DNA of 64,000 bases from contig NZ_CP109149.1 in NCBI RefSeq assembly GCF_035920345.1, positions 8,494,001 through 8,558,000 of the forward strand, written 5' to 3'. Within the stretch, counting starts at the first letter, position 1, and every line of letters begins with the position of its first letter. The position numbers and the translations under genes are program-made. Shown one piece after another: positions 17,250-25,914 of the stretch. The notes beneath the pieces are model-generated. The model was not told the DNA's origin. It saw only the letters and a list, made by a program, of their open reading frames with translations, and ran no database searches. This DNA is from Nocardia vinacea. GTDB lineage: Bacteria > Actinomycetota > Actinomycetes > Mycobacteriales > Mycobacteriaceae.

Positions 17250-18815
17250 ATGAGTCCAGCATCGCGCAGCGATTCGATGAGGGGCGGTGGTCGGGTGACG
17301 GGTGGGCCCGAGATCGCCGTAGTTCCGGACCACCTCGATGTCGTGATCGTCGGTGCCGGGCTATCCGGCATCGGCGCAGCGTATCGGCTACAGACCGAAT
17401 GTCCGGGCAAAACCTATGCCGTGCTGGAGGCGCGCGAATCGCTGGGTGGGACGTGGGATCTGTTCCGCTATCCCGGAATTCGCTCGGATTCGGATATGTT
17501 CACCCTCGGCTATCCGTTCAAGCCGTGGCGGGATGCGAAGTCGATCGCCGACGGTCGGGCCATCCTGCGCTACGTCGAGGAGACGGCCGCGGAATTCGGC
17601 ATCGACCGGCACATCCGCTATGGCACCAAGGTGGTCGGGGCCGACTGGTCCACCGCATCGGCGTGCTGGACGCTCACCCTCGAGCAGCGCGATGCTGCAG
17701 GCGACATCACGCAGCGCACGCTGACTTGCAATTTCCTCTACGCCTGCGCCGGGTACTACAACTACGACCAGGGCCACTCCCCGGATTTCCCGGGCATGGA
17801 CTCCTTCGCCGGACAAGTCGTGCATCCACAGTTCTGGCCCGAGGATCTCGACTACGCGGGCAAGCGCGTCGTGGTCATCGGCAGTGGTGCGACGGCGGTC
17901 ACGCTGGTGCCCGCGATGGCCGATCAGGCCGAATCGGTGACGATGTTGCAGCGCTCGCCGACCTGGATCAGCGCCGTTCCCGGCCGGGACAAGCAGGCCG
18001 ACAAGATCCGCGAGCTGCTGCCGCCACAGTTGGCGCACCGCGTGATCCGCACCAAGAACATCCTGTTCAGCATCGGTTTCTATCAGTACTGCCGTCGGCG
18101 TCCGGAGGCCGCGCGCAAACTGCTCACCGGTCTGACGGCACGAATCCTCAGGGATGAGAAGGCCGTTGCCGAACACTTCACGCCGAAGTACGACCCCTGG
18201 GATCAGCGGCTGTGTGCCGTACCGGATGCCGATTTCTTCAAGGCGATGAAGAAGGGGAAGGCGCAGGTCGTCACCGACCACATCGAATCCTTTGTGCCCG
18301 AGGGAATTCGGCTGAAGTCCGGTCGAATCCTGGAGGCGGACATCGTGGTCACCGCGACCGGGCTGCAATTGCTGGCCTTCGGTGGCATCGCGCCGCAGGT
18401 CGACGGAGCGGCGGTGAACCTGTCGGAACAATTCGTCTGGCAGGGTGCGATGCTCACCGGTGTACCGAATTTCGCGGTCTGCATCGGGTACACGAATGCC
18501 TCATGGACGCTGCGCGCCGACCTGACCTCGCGGCTGGTCTGCAAGGTCATCAATCACCTGGACCGCAACGACTATGCGGCCGTGGTGCCGAAGCCGGAAG
18601 GCAAGCTCGACGAGCGCCCGCTGCTCGATCTGGCGTCGGGCTATATTCAGCGCGCGATCGGCGACTTCCCACGTCAGGGTGACCGGCATCCGTGGAAGGT
18701 GCGGCAGAACTATCTGCTCGACTCGGCCACGACCATGCGCACCAGTTTGCACAAGACGCTTTCACCCACGCCACGTTCGGCTGTCCGCCAGACCGATCTC
18801 TCGATTACCTACTGA
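17250..18815 (+). CDS. Flavin monooxygenase of the EtaA/MymA Baeyer-Villiger type
   Basis: FAD- and NADPH-binding folds are visible as VIVGAGLSGIGAAYRL (about residues 32-47) and VVVIGSGATAVTLVP, with the BVMO fingerprint FAGQVVHPQFWP (FxGxxxHxxxW) between them. The EtaA/MymA branch is indicated by YPGIRSDSDMFTLGYPFKPW and the C-terminal RQNYLLD segment. Such enzymes insert oxygen next to ketones or oxygenate sulfur; in mycobacteria relatives activate ethionamide (EtaA) or act in cell-envelope lipid metabolism (MymA). Length 521 aa is normal. Starts at ATG 17250 or ATG 17277 are both possible. Unlike the mycobacterial mymA operon, no further genes follow on this strand. Confidence 0.85.
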   Translation: MSPASRSDSMRGGGRVTGGPEIAVVPDHLDVVIVGAGLSGIGAAYRLQTECPGKTYAVLEARESLGGTWDLFRYPGIRSDSDMFTLGYPFKPWRDAKSIADGRAILRYVEETAAEFGIDRHIRYGTKVVGADWSTASACWTLTLEQRDAAGDITQRTLTCNFLYACAGYYNYDQGHSPDFPGMDSFAGQVVHPQFWPEDLDYAGKRVVVIGSGATAVTLVPAMADQAESVTMLQRSPTWISAVPGRDKQADKIRELLPPQLAHRVIRTKNILFSIGFYQYCRRRPEAARKLLTGLTARILRDEKAVAEHFTPKYDPWDQRLCAVPDADFFKAMKKGKAQVVTDHIESFVPEGIRLKSGRILEADIVVTATGLQLLAFGGIAPQVDGAAVNLSEQFVWQGAMLTGVPNFAVCIGYTNASWTLRADLTSRLVCKVINHLDRNDYAAVVPKPEGKLDERPLLDLASGYIQRAIGDFPRQGDRHPWKVRQNYLLDSATTMRTSLHKTLSPTPRSAVRQTDLSITY

Positions 18816-18869
18816 GCTGTCGGATATCCAATGATGACGTCACGCGGGTTTGTGTCATCGGGGAAGCCG

Positions 18870-20078
18870 TCAGCGTTGCACCGCCGGTGCTGTCCAATCG
18901 ATCCGGTAGTCGAACATCCAGTTCAGCGGTGCGACACCGGCCTTGGCAGCCTTCTTCAGGAAGTATGGCGTGAGCAGGCGGACCAGCATCCGGGCGAATC
19001 CGTTGGATGCCTTGTCGCTACTGGTTTCCGCGCCATAGGCGACCACCTTCTCGACGCGTTCTCGGCGACGATTCTCGAAGGCGGCCAAGGCCGCGGCGGT
19101 ATCCGGGATGTCGCGCAGGCAGATCGCCAGTGTCAGGGCATCTTCCACCGCCATGGATACGCCCTGGCCTGAGGACGAGGCCACGGCATGCGCGGCATCG
19201 CCGACAATGACCATATTGTCGTTGTGCCACTTGGTGACCGTCGGCATGTCGTACTGGTTGAAAGCGGGTACGAAGGTGTCATCCGTTGTGGCGGCGACGA
19301 TCCGGGCTGCCGGGCCGCGATCCACTGACAGCAATTCGACGAGTCGCGCTCGCCAGTCCACCGACTGCGCCGATGAAAGCTGCTGTGTCCGAGGAATATT
19401 GGCGAACCACCAGATCTCGCCATCCGATGTGACGAAATAGCCGAAGAACGCCTTCTTCCCGAAGATCATGCTGTACACACCGGGCCGCAGCCCGAATTCG
19501 CGATGCAGCGCCCGATCGGTGACGAATCCGCCGAGCCCGTAGATGCCGAGGAAGTGCGCCTGCGGGGCGGACGAATCGATGATTTCTCTTGTGCGAGACC
19601 GTATTCCATCGGCACCGATCAGTACATCGGCGTCCATCGTGGTGCCGTCGGCGAAGGTCGCACGCACGCCATGCTCGGTCGACGCCGCATCCACCAGCCG
19701 CTTGTTGTACTCGAACCGCACGCCGCGCCGCGCGGCTTCGGTATTCAGCGCTCGATACATATCGCGCCGCTTGATGCTGTGCGTGACGGTGCCGTCGGGC
19801 AGTGTGCCGCCGATCGGCATATCGGTGATGTGCTTGCCGCCGCTGGTCGCGAACGACAGTGTGGCGGTCGGGTGTCCGATCTCGGTGACCACGTGATGCG
19901 CGTTCAACAGCGCCAGCGCCGACAGTCCGTTCACCGCCACCGTCAGATATGCGCCGACCTGCTCGGCCGCCGCCTCCGCGTATGCCTCGCACACAATCGG
20001 CTCGAGTCCGGCCTGCTGCAATGCCATCGCGGTGACCGGCCCGGCGATCCCGCCCCCGATGATCAGCGCCTTCTTCAT
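18870..20078 (-). CDS. FAD-dependent monooxygenase of the PHBH/TetX fold
   Basis: A 402-residue group A flavin monooxygenase. It has an N-terminal FAD Rossmann motif ALIIGGGIAGPVTAMALQQAG, the DG motif VLIGADGIRSRTR, and the FAD ribityl motif VGDAAHAVASSSGQGVSMAVEDA. Members hydroxylate aromatic or antibiotic substrates with NAD(P)H; the closest functional group cannot be decided here (TetX/rifampicin hydroxylase-like or plain aromatic hydroxylase). It is divergent from a marR gene and shares an 81-nt promoter region that contains three palindromes, so it is probably repressed by that MarR and induced by a phenolic or drug-like ligand. Confidence 0.85.
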   Translation of the reverse strand: MKKALIIGGGIAGPVTAMALQQAGLEPIVCEAYAEAAAEQVGAYLTVAVNGLSALALLNAHHVVTEIGHPTATLSFATSGGKHITDMPIGGTLPDGTVTHSIKRRDMYRALNTEAARRGVRFEYNKRLVDAASTEHGVRATFADGTTMDADVLIGADGIRSRTREIIDSSAPQAHFLGIYGLGGFVTDRALHREFGLRPGVYSMIFGKKAFFGYFVTSDGEIWWFANIPRTQQLSSAQSVDWRARLVELLSVDRGPAARIVAATTDDTFVPAFNQYDMPTVTKWHNDNMVIVGDAAHAVASSSGQGVSMAVEDALTLAICLRDIPDTAAALAAFENRRRERVEKVVAYGAETSSDKASNGFARMLVRLLTPYFLKKAAKAGVAPLNWMFDYRIDWTAPAVQR

Positions 20079-20115
20079 GGTGTGCCTCCCGAAATCTCTC
20101 TTGGCTCTGCTGTAT

Positions 20116-20167
20116 CTTGATTATCAAGGCATTGGTAGTTTGACGATCAAGAGGCTTGAATGTCAAG
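20116..20167. promoter_or_regulatory. Three MarR-type palindromes, consensus CTTGA-n3-TCAAG
   Basis: A perfect 13-bp palindrome CTTGATTATCAAG lies at 20116-20128. A degenerate copy TTTGACGATCAAG lies at 20139-20151, and CTTGAATGTCAAG at 20155-20167 overlaps the ATG of the MarR gene. Centres are 23 and 16 bp apart. Size and symmetry fit a MarR dimer site. Binding would shut off both divergent genes and block MarR translation initiation or early elongation. Confidence 0.7.
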
Positions 20168-20627
20168 AGAAAAGTTGGAGTTGGCAGAACTGCGCGCCGA
20201 GCTCGGCCGCGAAGCGCAGGCGCTCCAGGCCGCGGTCGACGCCGTCGACCAGGCTGCCGCGACCAATCTCGGCGTCAACCGCACCGACCTTCGCTGTCTG
20301 GAAATCTTGTGGCACGGCGAGTCCACACCCGGTGCTCTCGCCGCCGAACTCGGTCTGACCAGCGGCAGCGTGACCACCATGCTGGACCGTCTCGCCAAAC
20401 TCGACTACGTCGTGCGGCATCCGGAACCGGGGGACCGCCGCAAGGTCGTCATCCGCATTACCGACGCCGCGATGGCCAAGGTCATGCGGATCTACGGGCC
20501 GATTGCCGAGGAGGGTGCGGGCGAGGTCGCGCGCTACAGCGCAGCGGAACTGCGCCTCGTCCTCGACTATCTACGTCGCTCGCGTGAGCTGCAGGAGCGC
20601 CACCGAACCCGGATCACGGAGCTCTGA
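20160..20627 (+). CDS. MarR-family transcriptional regulator
   Basis: A 155-residue winged-helix regulator: LGVNRTDLRCLEILWHGES, STPGALAAELGLTSGSVTTMLDRL (HTH) and HPEPGDRRKVVIRIT (wing with the conserved DxR). Its ATG 20160 overlaps the third palindrome of the shared operator region. It is divergent from the PHBH-type monooxygenase and probably controls it and itself. There is no conventional Shine-Dalgarno; the transcript may be leaderless or the true start slightly further in. Confidence 0.9.
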   Translation: MSREKLELAELRAELGREAQALQAAVDAVDQAAATNLGVNRTDLRCLEILWHGESTPGALAAELGLTSGSVTTMLDRLAKLDYVVRHPEPGDRRKVVIRITDAAMAKVMRIYGPIAEEGAGEVARYSAAELRLVLDYLRRSRELQERHRTRITEL

Positions 20628-20677
20628 AATACCTTCGCAAGTGGGTGCTCATGCCAACAGCTGACATGATCAGCACC

Positions 20678-21394
20678 ATGATCGAATTGCGTAACGCACG
20701 GTGGGCAGTGGCAATGGCGGCGGGTGTGGTACTCGTCGCGGGCTGTAGCAGCAACGACGACTCGGCGAAGCACTCGAATTCCGCTGCGCCGACCACGCCT
20801 CGCGAACAGTTGGTGCTGACCCCGGAGGAATTCCCCGCGGGCACAAAGAAACTCGATCTGCCGCCGGAGCAGCTGCAGTCGACGGTCGGCGATCTCACCG
20901 CAACCCAGCAGAATGCCACCTTCACACCGGCGGAATGTGGTTCCACGCAGCAGGATCTCGCAGCGGCGACCAAGGAACTGCTCGCGCAGTCGGCCATCTC
21001 CGCGGCGACCGGTAAGTCGGGCCAGATCTTTGTCGAATTCGTCTCCGGGCGGACCGGAGATCTGCAACGGATCGCCGACGGCAATAAGCGCTGCGGTTCG
21101 GTCGAGGTGGTCGCGACCTACGATGGCCACCAGGTTACCGCATCGCAGCGCGTCACGAGTCAGCCTGTGCCCCAGGAACTGAATGGCGCGAATGCAATCG
21201 CCTACCACGCGACCAGCACCGCGACGACGGACGCCAGCGGTACTCCACTGACACAGAACGCGTACCTGGGCTACGCCGAGGTCCGGGGCATCACGGTCGC
21301 GGTTCGCGTTGCCGCGCTGGATGATTCGCTCGACCAGGCGGCCTTCGATCAGTTCTTCGTCGCGGCGGTGCAGAAGGTGGTGAAGGCGGCCTAG
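20678..21394 (+). CDS. Secreted lipoprotein of unknown function
   Basis: I chose ATG 20678 because it gives a compact signal peptide (IELRNARWAVAMAAGVVLVAGC) with lipobox LVAGC; ATG 20666 and GTG 20645 are alternatives. The mature part (about 215 residues) has a Ser/Thr linker, then an alpha/beta domain with two conserved-looking Cys (PAECGS; NKRCGS), likely disulfide-bonded. It resembles the extracytoplasmic sensor/DUF5642-type lipoproteins common in mycobacteria and nocardiae, but I cannot name the family firmly. It converges with the VOC gene, 1 nt from its stop. Confidence 0.75.
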   Translation: MIELRNARWAVAMAAGVVLVAGCSSNDDSAKHSNSAAPTTPREQLVLTPEEFPAGTKKLDLPPEQLQSTVGDLTATQQNATFTPAECGSTQQDLAAATKELLAQSAISAATGKSGQIFVEFVSGRTGDLQRIADGNKRCGSVEVVATYDGHQVTASQRVTSQPVPQELNGANAIAYHATSTATTDASGTPLTQNAYLGYAEVRGITVAVRVAALDDSLDQAAFDQFFVAAVQKVVKAA

Positions 21395-21395
21395 C

Positions 21396-21809
21396 CTATT
21401 TGCGGACGATCAGTTCCAACGCGATATTGTCCGGATCCCGGAATTCGAGGATATAGCTGAACCCGATGTCCTTGATATCTTCGCGCGCGACCCCGCAGGC
21501 ATCGAGATGCGCTGCGGCAGCCTCCAATTCGGCCAGTGAGTTCAGCGGGAACGCGAGATGATCGAGCCCGACCCGGTCTTCGTCGAAGGTATCGGTGCCG
21601 ACCGGCCGCAACCCGATCATCCCGTGCTCCATCCGATAGATCACCCCGCCGAACAGGAACCCGAACTGCTGCCGCGTCGCCTCGTCCGCATCGGCGGGCA
21701 CCTCCAGCGCGACCGGCCATCCGAACACCTTCTCGTAGAACGCCCGCGACCGATCGATATCGCAAACCGTCAGTCGCACATGGGCAATGGCATTAGTGGC
21801 AATCGGCAT
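21396..21809 (-). CDS. VOC (glyoxalase/bleomycin-resistance fold) protein
   Basis: Two beta-alpha-beta-beta-beta repeats are visible: AIAHVRLTVCDIDRSRAFYEKVFGWP and VGLDHLAFPLNSLAELEAAAAHL, ending EFRDPDNIALELIV. Candidate metal ligands are His in HVRLTV, His in LDHLAF and Glu in ALELIV, as in glyoxalase I-like enzymes. I chose ATG 21809 over a start five codons earlier as the normal family start. Substrate unknown; members range from isomerases to drug-binding proteins. Confidence 0.85.
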   Translation of the reverse strand: MPIATNAIAHVRLTVCDIDRSRAFYEKVFGWPVALEVPADADEATRQQFGFLFGGVIYRMEHGMIGLRPVGTDTFDEDRVGLDHLAFPLNSLAELEAAAAHLDACGVAREDIKDIGFSYILEFRDPDNIALELIVRK

Positions 21810-21907
21810 ACCCCATGCTCGCATCCGCCACCGATTACCCGCTGGTTGACCCCTCCCACCTGCCGTTTAGGTAAGCGCCGCCCCATGCTGTAGCGTTGTC
21901 TCTACCG

Positions 21908-21981
21908 ACGCGGGGTGGAGCAGCTCGGTAGCTCGCTGGGCTCATAACCCAGAGGTCGCAGGTTCAAATCCTGTCCCCGCT
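21908..21981 (+). tRNA. Initiator tRNA-fMet (anticodon CAT)
   Basis: A 74-nt cloverleaf: acceptor 5' CGCGGGG pairs with 3' CCCCGC except for the mismatch at position 1:72. The D arm is GAGCAGCTCGGTAGCTC, the anticodon stem-loop CTGGGCTCATAACCCAG, and the T arm GCAGGTTCAAATCCTGT. The unpaired 1:72 position and three G-C pairs in the anticodon stem are the hallmarks of initiator, not elongator, tRNA-Met. CCA is not encoded. Confidence 0.95.
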
Positions 21982-21991
21982 ACAAGGGAAA

Positions 21992-22023
21992 AGGCCCGGA
22001 ACATATTGTTCCGGGCCATTTTT
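21992..22023 (+). terminator. Rho-independent terminator after tRNA-fMet
   Basis: A perfect 10-bp stem, GGCCCGGAAC and GTTCCGGGCC, with a 5-nt loop, then A and six T. It ends the tRNA transcript. Confidence 0.92.
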
Positions 22024-22881
22024 CGTTCTTGCTTCGGAGTGGGTTCGGGTCGGCATCGCGCAGTAGATAATCCGCGCGCTGACCGCTACGTCGCGGTCCG
22101 TCCCGGCGGCACATGTCTATGCGGGCGGTGGTGCCCGCAAACCCTAAGCTTCTTCAACCTTGGATATGTTTTCGACGGAGCGACCAGCATCGTTGGTGCA
22201 GGTTCAGTCGTAGCAAACGGTCAGGACGCGGACTGGTTCGCCTTCCCATATTTGGAAACATCACTCGGACGAGGTCTGCTATCCCTGATGCAGCGCTGTC
22301 ATGAGGAGACCAATGCTTTGCCTGCACAACCACGCCGGGAGTCGACTGGTGGTCCAGCCTCGATCGAGCCGACGGCACATCCGTGGCCGGGGTAACCGCC
22401 GGGAAGCTACTGGCCGGTTGACAAGGTCAAGATCGTCAAATTACTGTTCGGTACGATGAATCGTGTTCTACTGTTCGAAGAACTGAGGGATCATTGTGCC
22501 GATTCCACATCGCTGTAGCTTAGGCGCTTTGCACATTTCGCGTCGTGCGTTTCGGGCACAACCCCTCTGGCGCGCGCCTCAATCCGCTGGCATGCACCTT
22601 GTAGCGCTGCAGTCTTCAGCGTCGTTTGCTGATCATTTGCACTACTGAGCCAGCGGCACACCTGGGTCCAGTCCGGGCCTAGTCTGCGCCATCTCCTCGG
22701 GTCCCAGGCCGCTTGCGGAAGACGCTCCGCATCATTCAGGGCTCTTCGCTGAGCCTCGACCGCGTCGAAATCCGTTATGTCCGAAGCAGGAATCATCTGA
22801 TTCCTTTGCCGCGGACAGCAAACACACTCGTCAGAGGCTTTTACGGCGGGTCCCAGCCTGCCTTGGGAAGGATGTTCAGAG
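22024..22881. other. AT-richer region without recognised genes, upstream of the PKS operon
   Basis: About 860 nt with lower G+C than the rest of the window (about 45% in 22441-22500). Open frames on both strands are short and show no known domain. It probably holds the promoter and a long 5' leader of the PKS operon, and could also contain debris from an insertion next to the tRNA gene. Confidence 0.5.
22418..22447 (+). promoter_or_regulatory. Candidate promoter for the PKS operon
   Basis: TTGACA at 22418-22423, then an 18-bp spacer and TACTGT at 22442-22447, which fit a sigma-70-type promoter. TACTGTTCG occurs twice as a direct repeat (22442-22450 and 22469-22477), the first overlapping the -10 and possibly a regulator site. 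The leader to the GTG start would be about 430 nt. Sequence-only prediction. Confidence 0.35.
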
Positions 22882-25800
22882 GTGACCGGATCGGCGTTCG
22901 AGATCGCTATCGTCGGCATGTCGTGCAGACTGCCGGGCGCGGCCGATCTCGACAGTTACTGGCAGTTGCTCAGCGAGGGGCGCGCCGCGATCGGCACAGC
23001 TCCCCCGGGGCGGGAGGGCATCACCGAGCGTGCCGGATTCGTCGACACCGTAGGGGAGTTCGACGCGGACTTCTTCGGGGTCTCGCCCAACGAGGCACGG
23101 GCGATCGATCCCCAGCAGCTGCTGGCACTGGAGTTGAGCTGGGAGGCGCTCGAGGACGCCGGCCTGGCGGCCACGGCGCGCGATGCCCGGCGGTGCGGTG
23201 TGTTCGTCGGCAGCACCGGAAACGATTTCGCCGAAATCCTGGCCTCCCAAGGTGGCCCAGGTGTCAGCCGCCACTCACTATGGGGTGTCGGACGCGGCAT
23301 CATCGCGAACCGCGTATCCAACTACTTCGGTTTCAGCGGCCCGAGCATGCTGGTCGACAGCGCCCAAGCATCCTCGCTGGTCGCGGTGCACCTGGCCTGT
23401 GAGAGCCTGCGCAGCGGTGAGAGCGACGTGGCCCTGGCCGGCGGCCTGAACCTGATCCTGTCGCCGACCAGCGGTGAGCGTATCGAGCAGTTCGGCGCGC
23501 AGTCGGCGCTCGGTGCCTGCTACACCTTCGACGCGCGGGCCGATGGGTTCGTGCGCGGCGAGGGTGGCGGCATGGTGGTGCTGAAACCCTTGGCGCAGGC
23601 GGTCGCCGACGGCGACCGGATCCACGCCGTCATCCGCGGCAGTGCGGTCAACACCGGCAATGAACGCCGAGTGCTGACCGCCCCGAGCCGGGATGCGCAG
23701 GCGGCGGCGATCCACTCCGCTCTGACCGCGGCAGGTGTCGAGGCGCCGTCGGTGCAGTACGTCGAATTGCACGGCACCGGAACACCCGCCGGTGATCCGG
23801 TGGAGGCCGCCGCGCTCGGCGAAACCTACGGCGAGAGCCGGGCACAGGATGCGCCGCTGGCCGTCGGATCGGTCAAAACGAATATCGGGCATCTGGAAGG
23901 TGCCTCCGGTATCGCGGGTCTCATCAAGACCGTGCTCTCGCTGACCCACCGGAAGCTGGTTCCCAGCCTGAACTTCGAGACACCGAATCCGCGAATTCCA
24001 TTCGAGGACTTGGGTTTACGAGTGGTGACGGGCACGGAGAATTGGCCCGTGGCCACCGTGCGCAGGGCAGGTGTGTCCTCGTTCGGCATGGGAGGCTCCA
24101 ATGCTCACGTGATCGTCGAGGAGGCGCCTGCCGTCGGGGCCGCCGCGTCCACGGCAGACGGCGCGGCCGGTGCGGTGCCGTGGGTGGTATCGGCCCGCAG
24201 CGCGGAAGGTGTGCGGGCGCAAGCAGCCAGACTGGGGGAGTGGCTGCTCCGCCATCCGGAGCCGGATGTGGCTGATGTGGCCTACTCGCTGCTGGCCACG
24301 CGAGCCCAGATGGAGTGGCGCGGCAGCGTCGTCGGGCGGGATCGAGAGGAGCTGCTGGCCGGCTTGGCGGCCCTGGCCGACCCGACCGCGCCCGCCGTGA
24401 CGATCGAGCCGACAACCGAGCGGGCCGAGCAGCGGCGGGTCGCGTTCGTCTTCCCGGGGCAGGGCAGCCAGTGGGAGGGCATGGCGCAGGGCCTGCTGGA
24501 TTCCGGTGGGGCGTTCGCGGAGTCGATCGCGGAATGTGAAGCGGCACTCGCGCCGTACGTGGACTGGTCGCTGACGGCGGTGCTGCGGCGCGAAGCAGAT
24601 GTGCCCCCGCTGGATCGCGTGGACGTGGTGCAGCCGGTGCTGTTCGCAGTCATGGTGTCGCTGGCGCGGCTGTGGCGTGCGCACGGGGTGGAACCGAGCG
24701 TTGTTATCGGTCATTCCCAGGGCGAGGTTGCCGCGGCCGTGACCATCGGAGCACTGTCGGTGCAGGACGGCGCCCGCATTATTGCTCTGCGCTCCCGGGC
24801 TGGGGCGGAGGTACTCGCCGATAAGGGCGGTATGGCCGCGGTCGGGTTGTCGGCCGATGCTGTGCGGCAGCGGTTGGCGCCGTTCGGTGATCGGTTGTCG
24901 CTGGCCGCGATCAACAGCCCGGCACAGACGGTGGTATCCGGCGAGGGTGCGGCCCTGGCGGAGTTCGTGGCCGGCTGTGCCGCGGCCGGGGTGTGGGCGC
25001 GCCTGGTCCCTGCCACCTGGCCGGGACATTCGAAAGTAACCGAACTGGTGCGTGATCGGCTGCTGACCGAGCTGGCTCCGGTGCAGCCGCGCTCGGCGCC
25101 GATTCCGTTCTTTTCCACCGTGAACGCTGACTTCGTCGATACGGCAACCCTGGACGCGCAGTACTGGTATCGGTCCCTGCGCGAGCCCGTGCGCTTCGCC
25201 GATTCTGTTACGGCGCTGATCGGGGACGGTATCACCGGATTCATCGAGGTAAGTCCGCATCCGGTGGTCACGATGAGCATCGGCGCCATCGCCGAGGCGG
25301 TCGGTGTGGCCGATGACGTAGCTGTTGTCGGGTCGCTGCGGCGAGGTCAGGGCAGCCCGGAACGGTTCCTGGCATCGCTGGCACAGGCCCATTGCGCCGG
25401 CGTGCAGGTGGATCCACGCGCGCTGGTCTCCGGTGGGGCGCGGGTCGACCTGCCGCCATATGCGTTCCAGCGCCGTAACTTCTGGGCCGGTGCGGCGGTC
25501 ACCGGTGGTGGCTTCACGCGTGTCACCGATGTCGTCGCGGCAACCGACGATCACATTTCCGGGGGCCACACTTTCGATGGCGATGCAAAGGCTGGAGCGC
25601 GGGACGACAGCCCGCTGGCGCGCACGCTGCTGGCCACCCCCGAATATCAGCGCGACACAGTGGTTCTCGACATTGTTCGTGCGCATGCCGCTGCCGTACT
25701 GGGCCACGAGTCGGCCGGATCGATTCACCCCGACCTGCCGTTCACCGAGTTCGGCTTCGACTCCGTCAGCGGAGTGGAGCTGCAGAACCGACTGATACGG

Positions 25801-25914
25801 GCCACCGGTGTGCCGCTGCCGAAGACGCTCATCTTCGACCATCCGACCGCGGGTGCGATCGCGGCGCTGCTACGGGCGCAAGTCACAGGCACCGATCGCG
25901 GGCAGCGGCGCGCT
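22882..25914 (+). other. Loading module KSQ-AT-ACP
   Basis: The KS active site reads VDSAQASS instead of VDTACSSS. Such KSQ domains decarboxylate an ACP-bound malonyl-type unit to make the starter. The His motifs needed for decarboxylation remain ([17 protein letters not shown]). The AT has [17 protein letters not shown] and GHSQGE, typical of the methylmalonyl-type clade, but carries W713-P-G-H716 where that clade has YASH and malonyl ATs have HAFH. The starter could be propionyl, acetyl or a larger acyl group; sequence does not settle it. Confidence 0.85.

Noticed and set aside
21955..21985. tRNA 3' end as an attachment site with a second copy near the PKS
   Set aside because: I looked for a repeat of the T-arm/acceptor sequence elsewhere in the window and saw none; the island idea remains only a hypothesis.
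22491..22919. 142-codon minus-strand frame in the gap before the PKS
   Set aside because: No recognisable family, atypical composition, no ribosome site, and it overlaps the PKS start. I leave the region unannotated.
22713..23402. Plus-strand open frame overlapping the PKS start
   Set aside because: It continues 500 nt into the KSQ coding region in another frame and shows no domain; the GTG 22882 frame has unambiguous KS homology.
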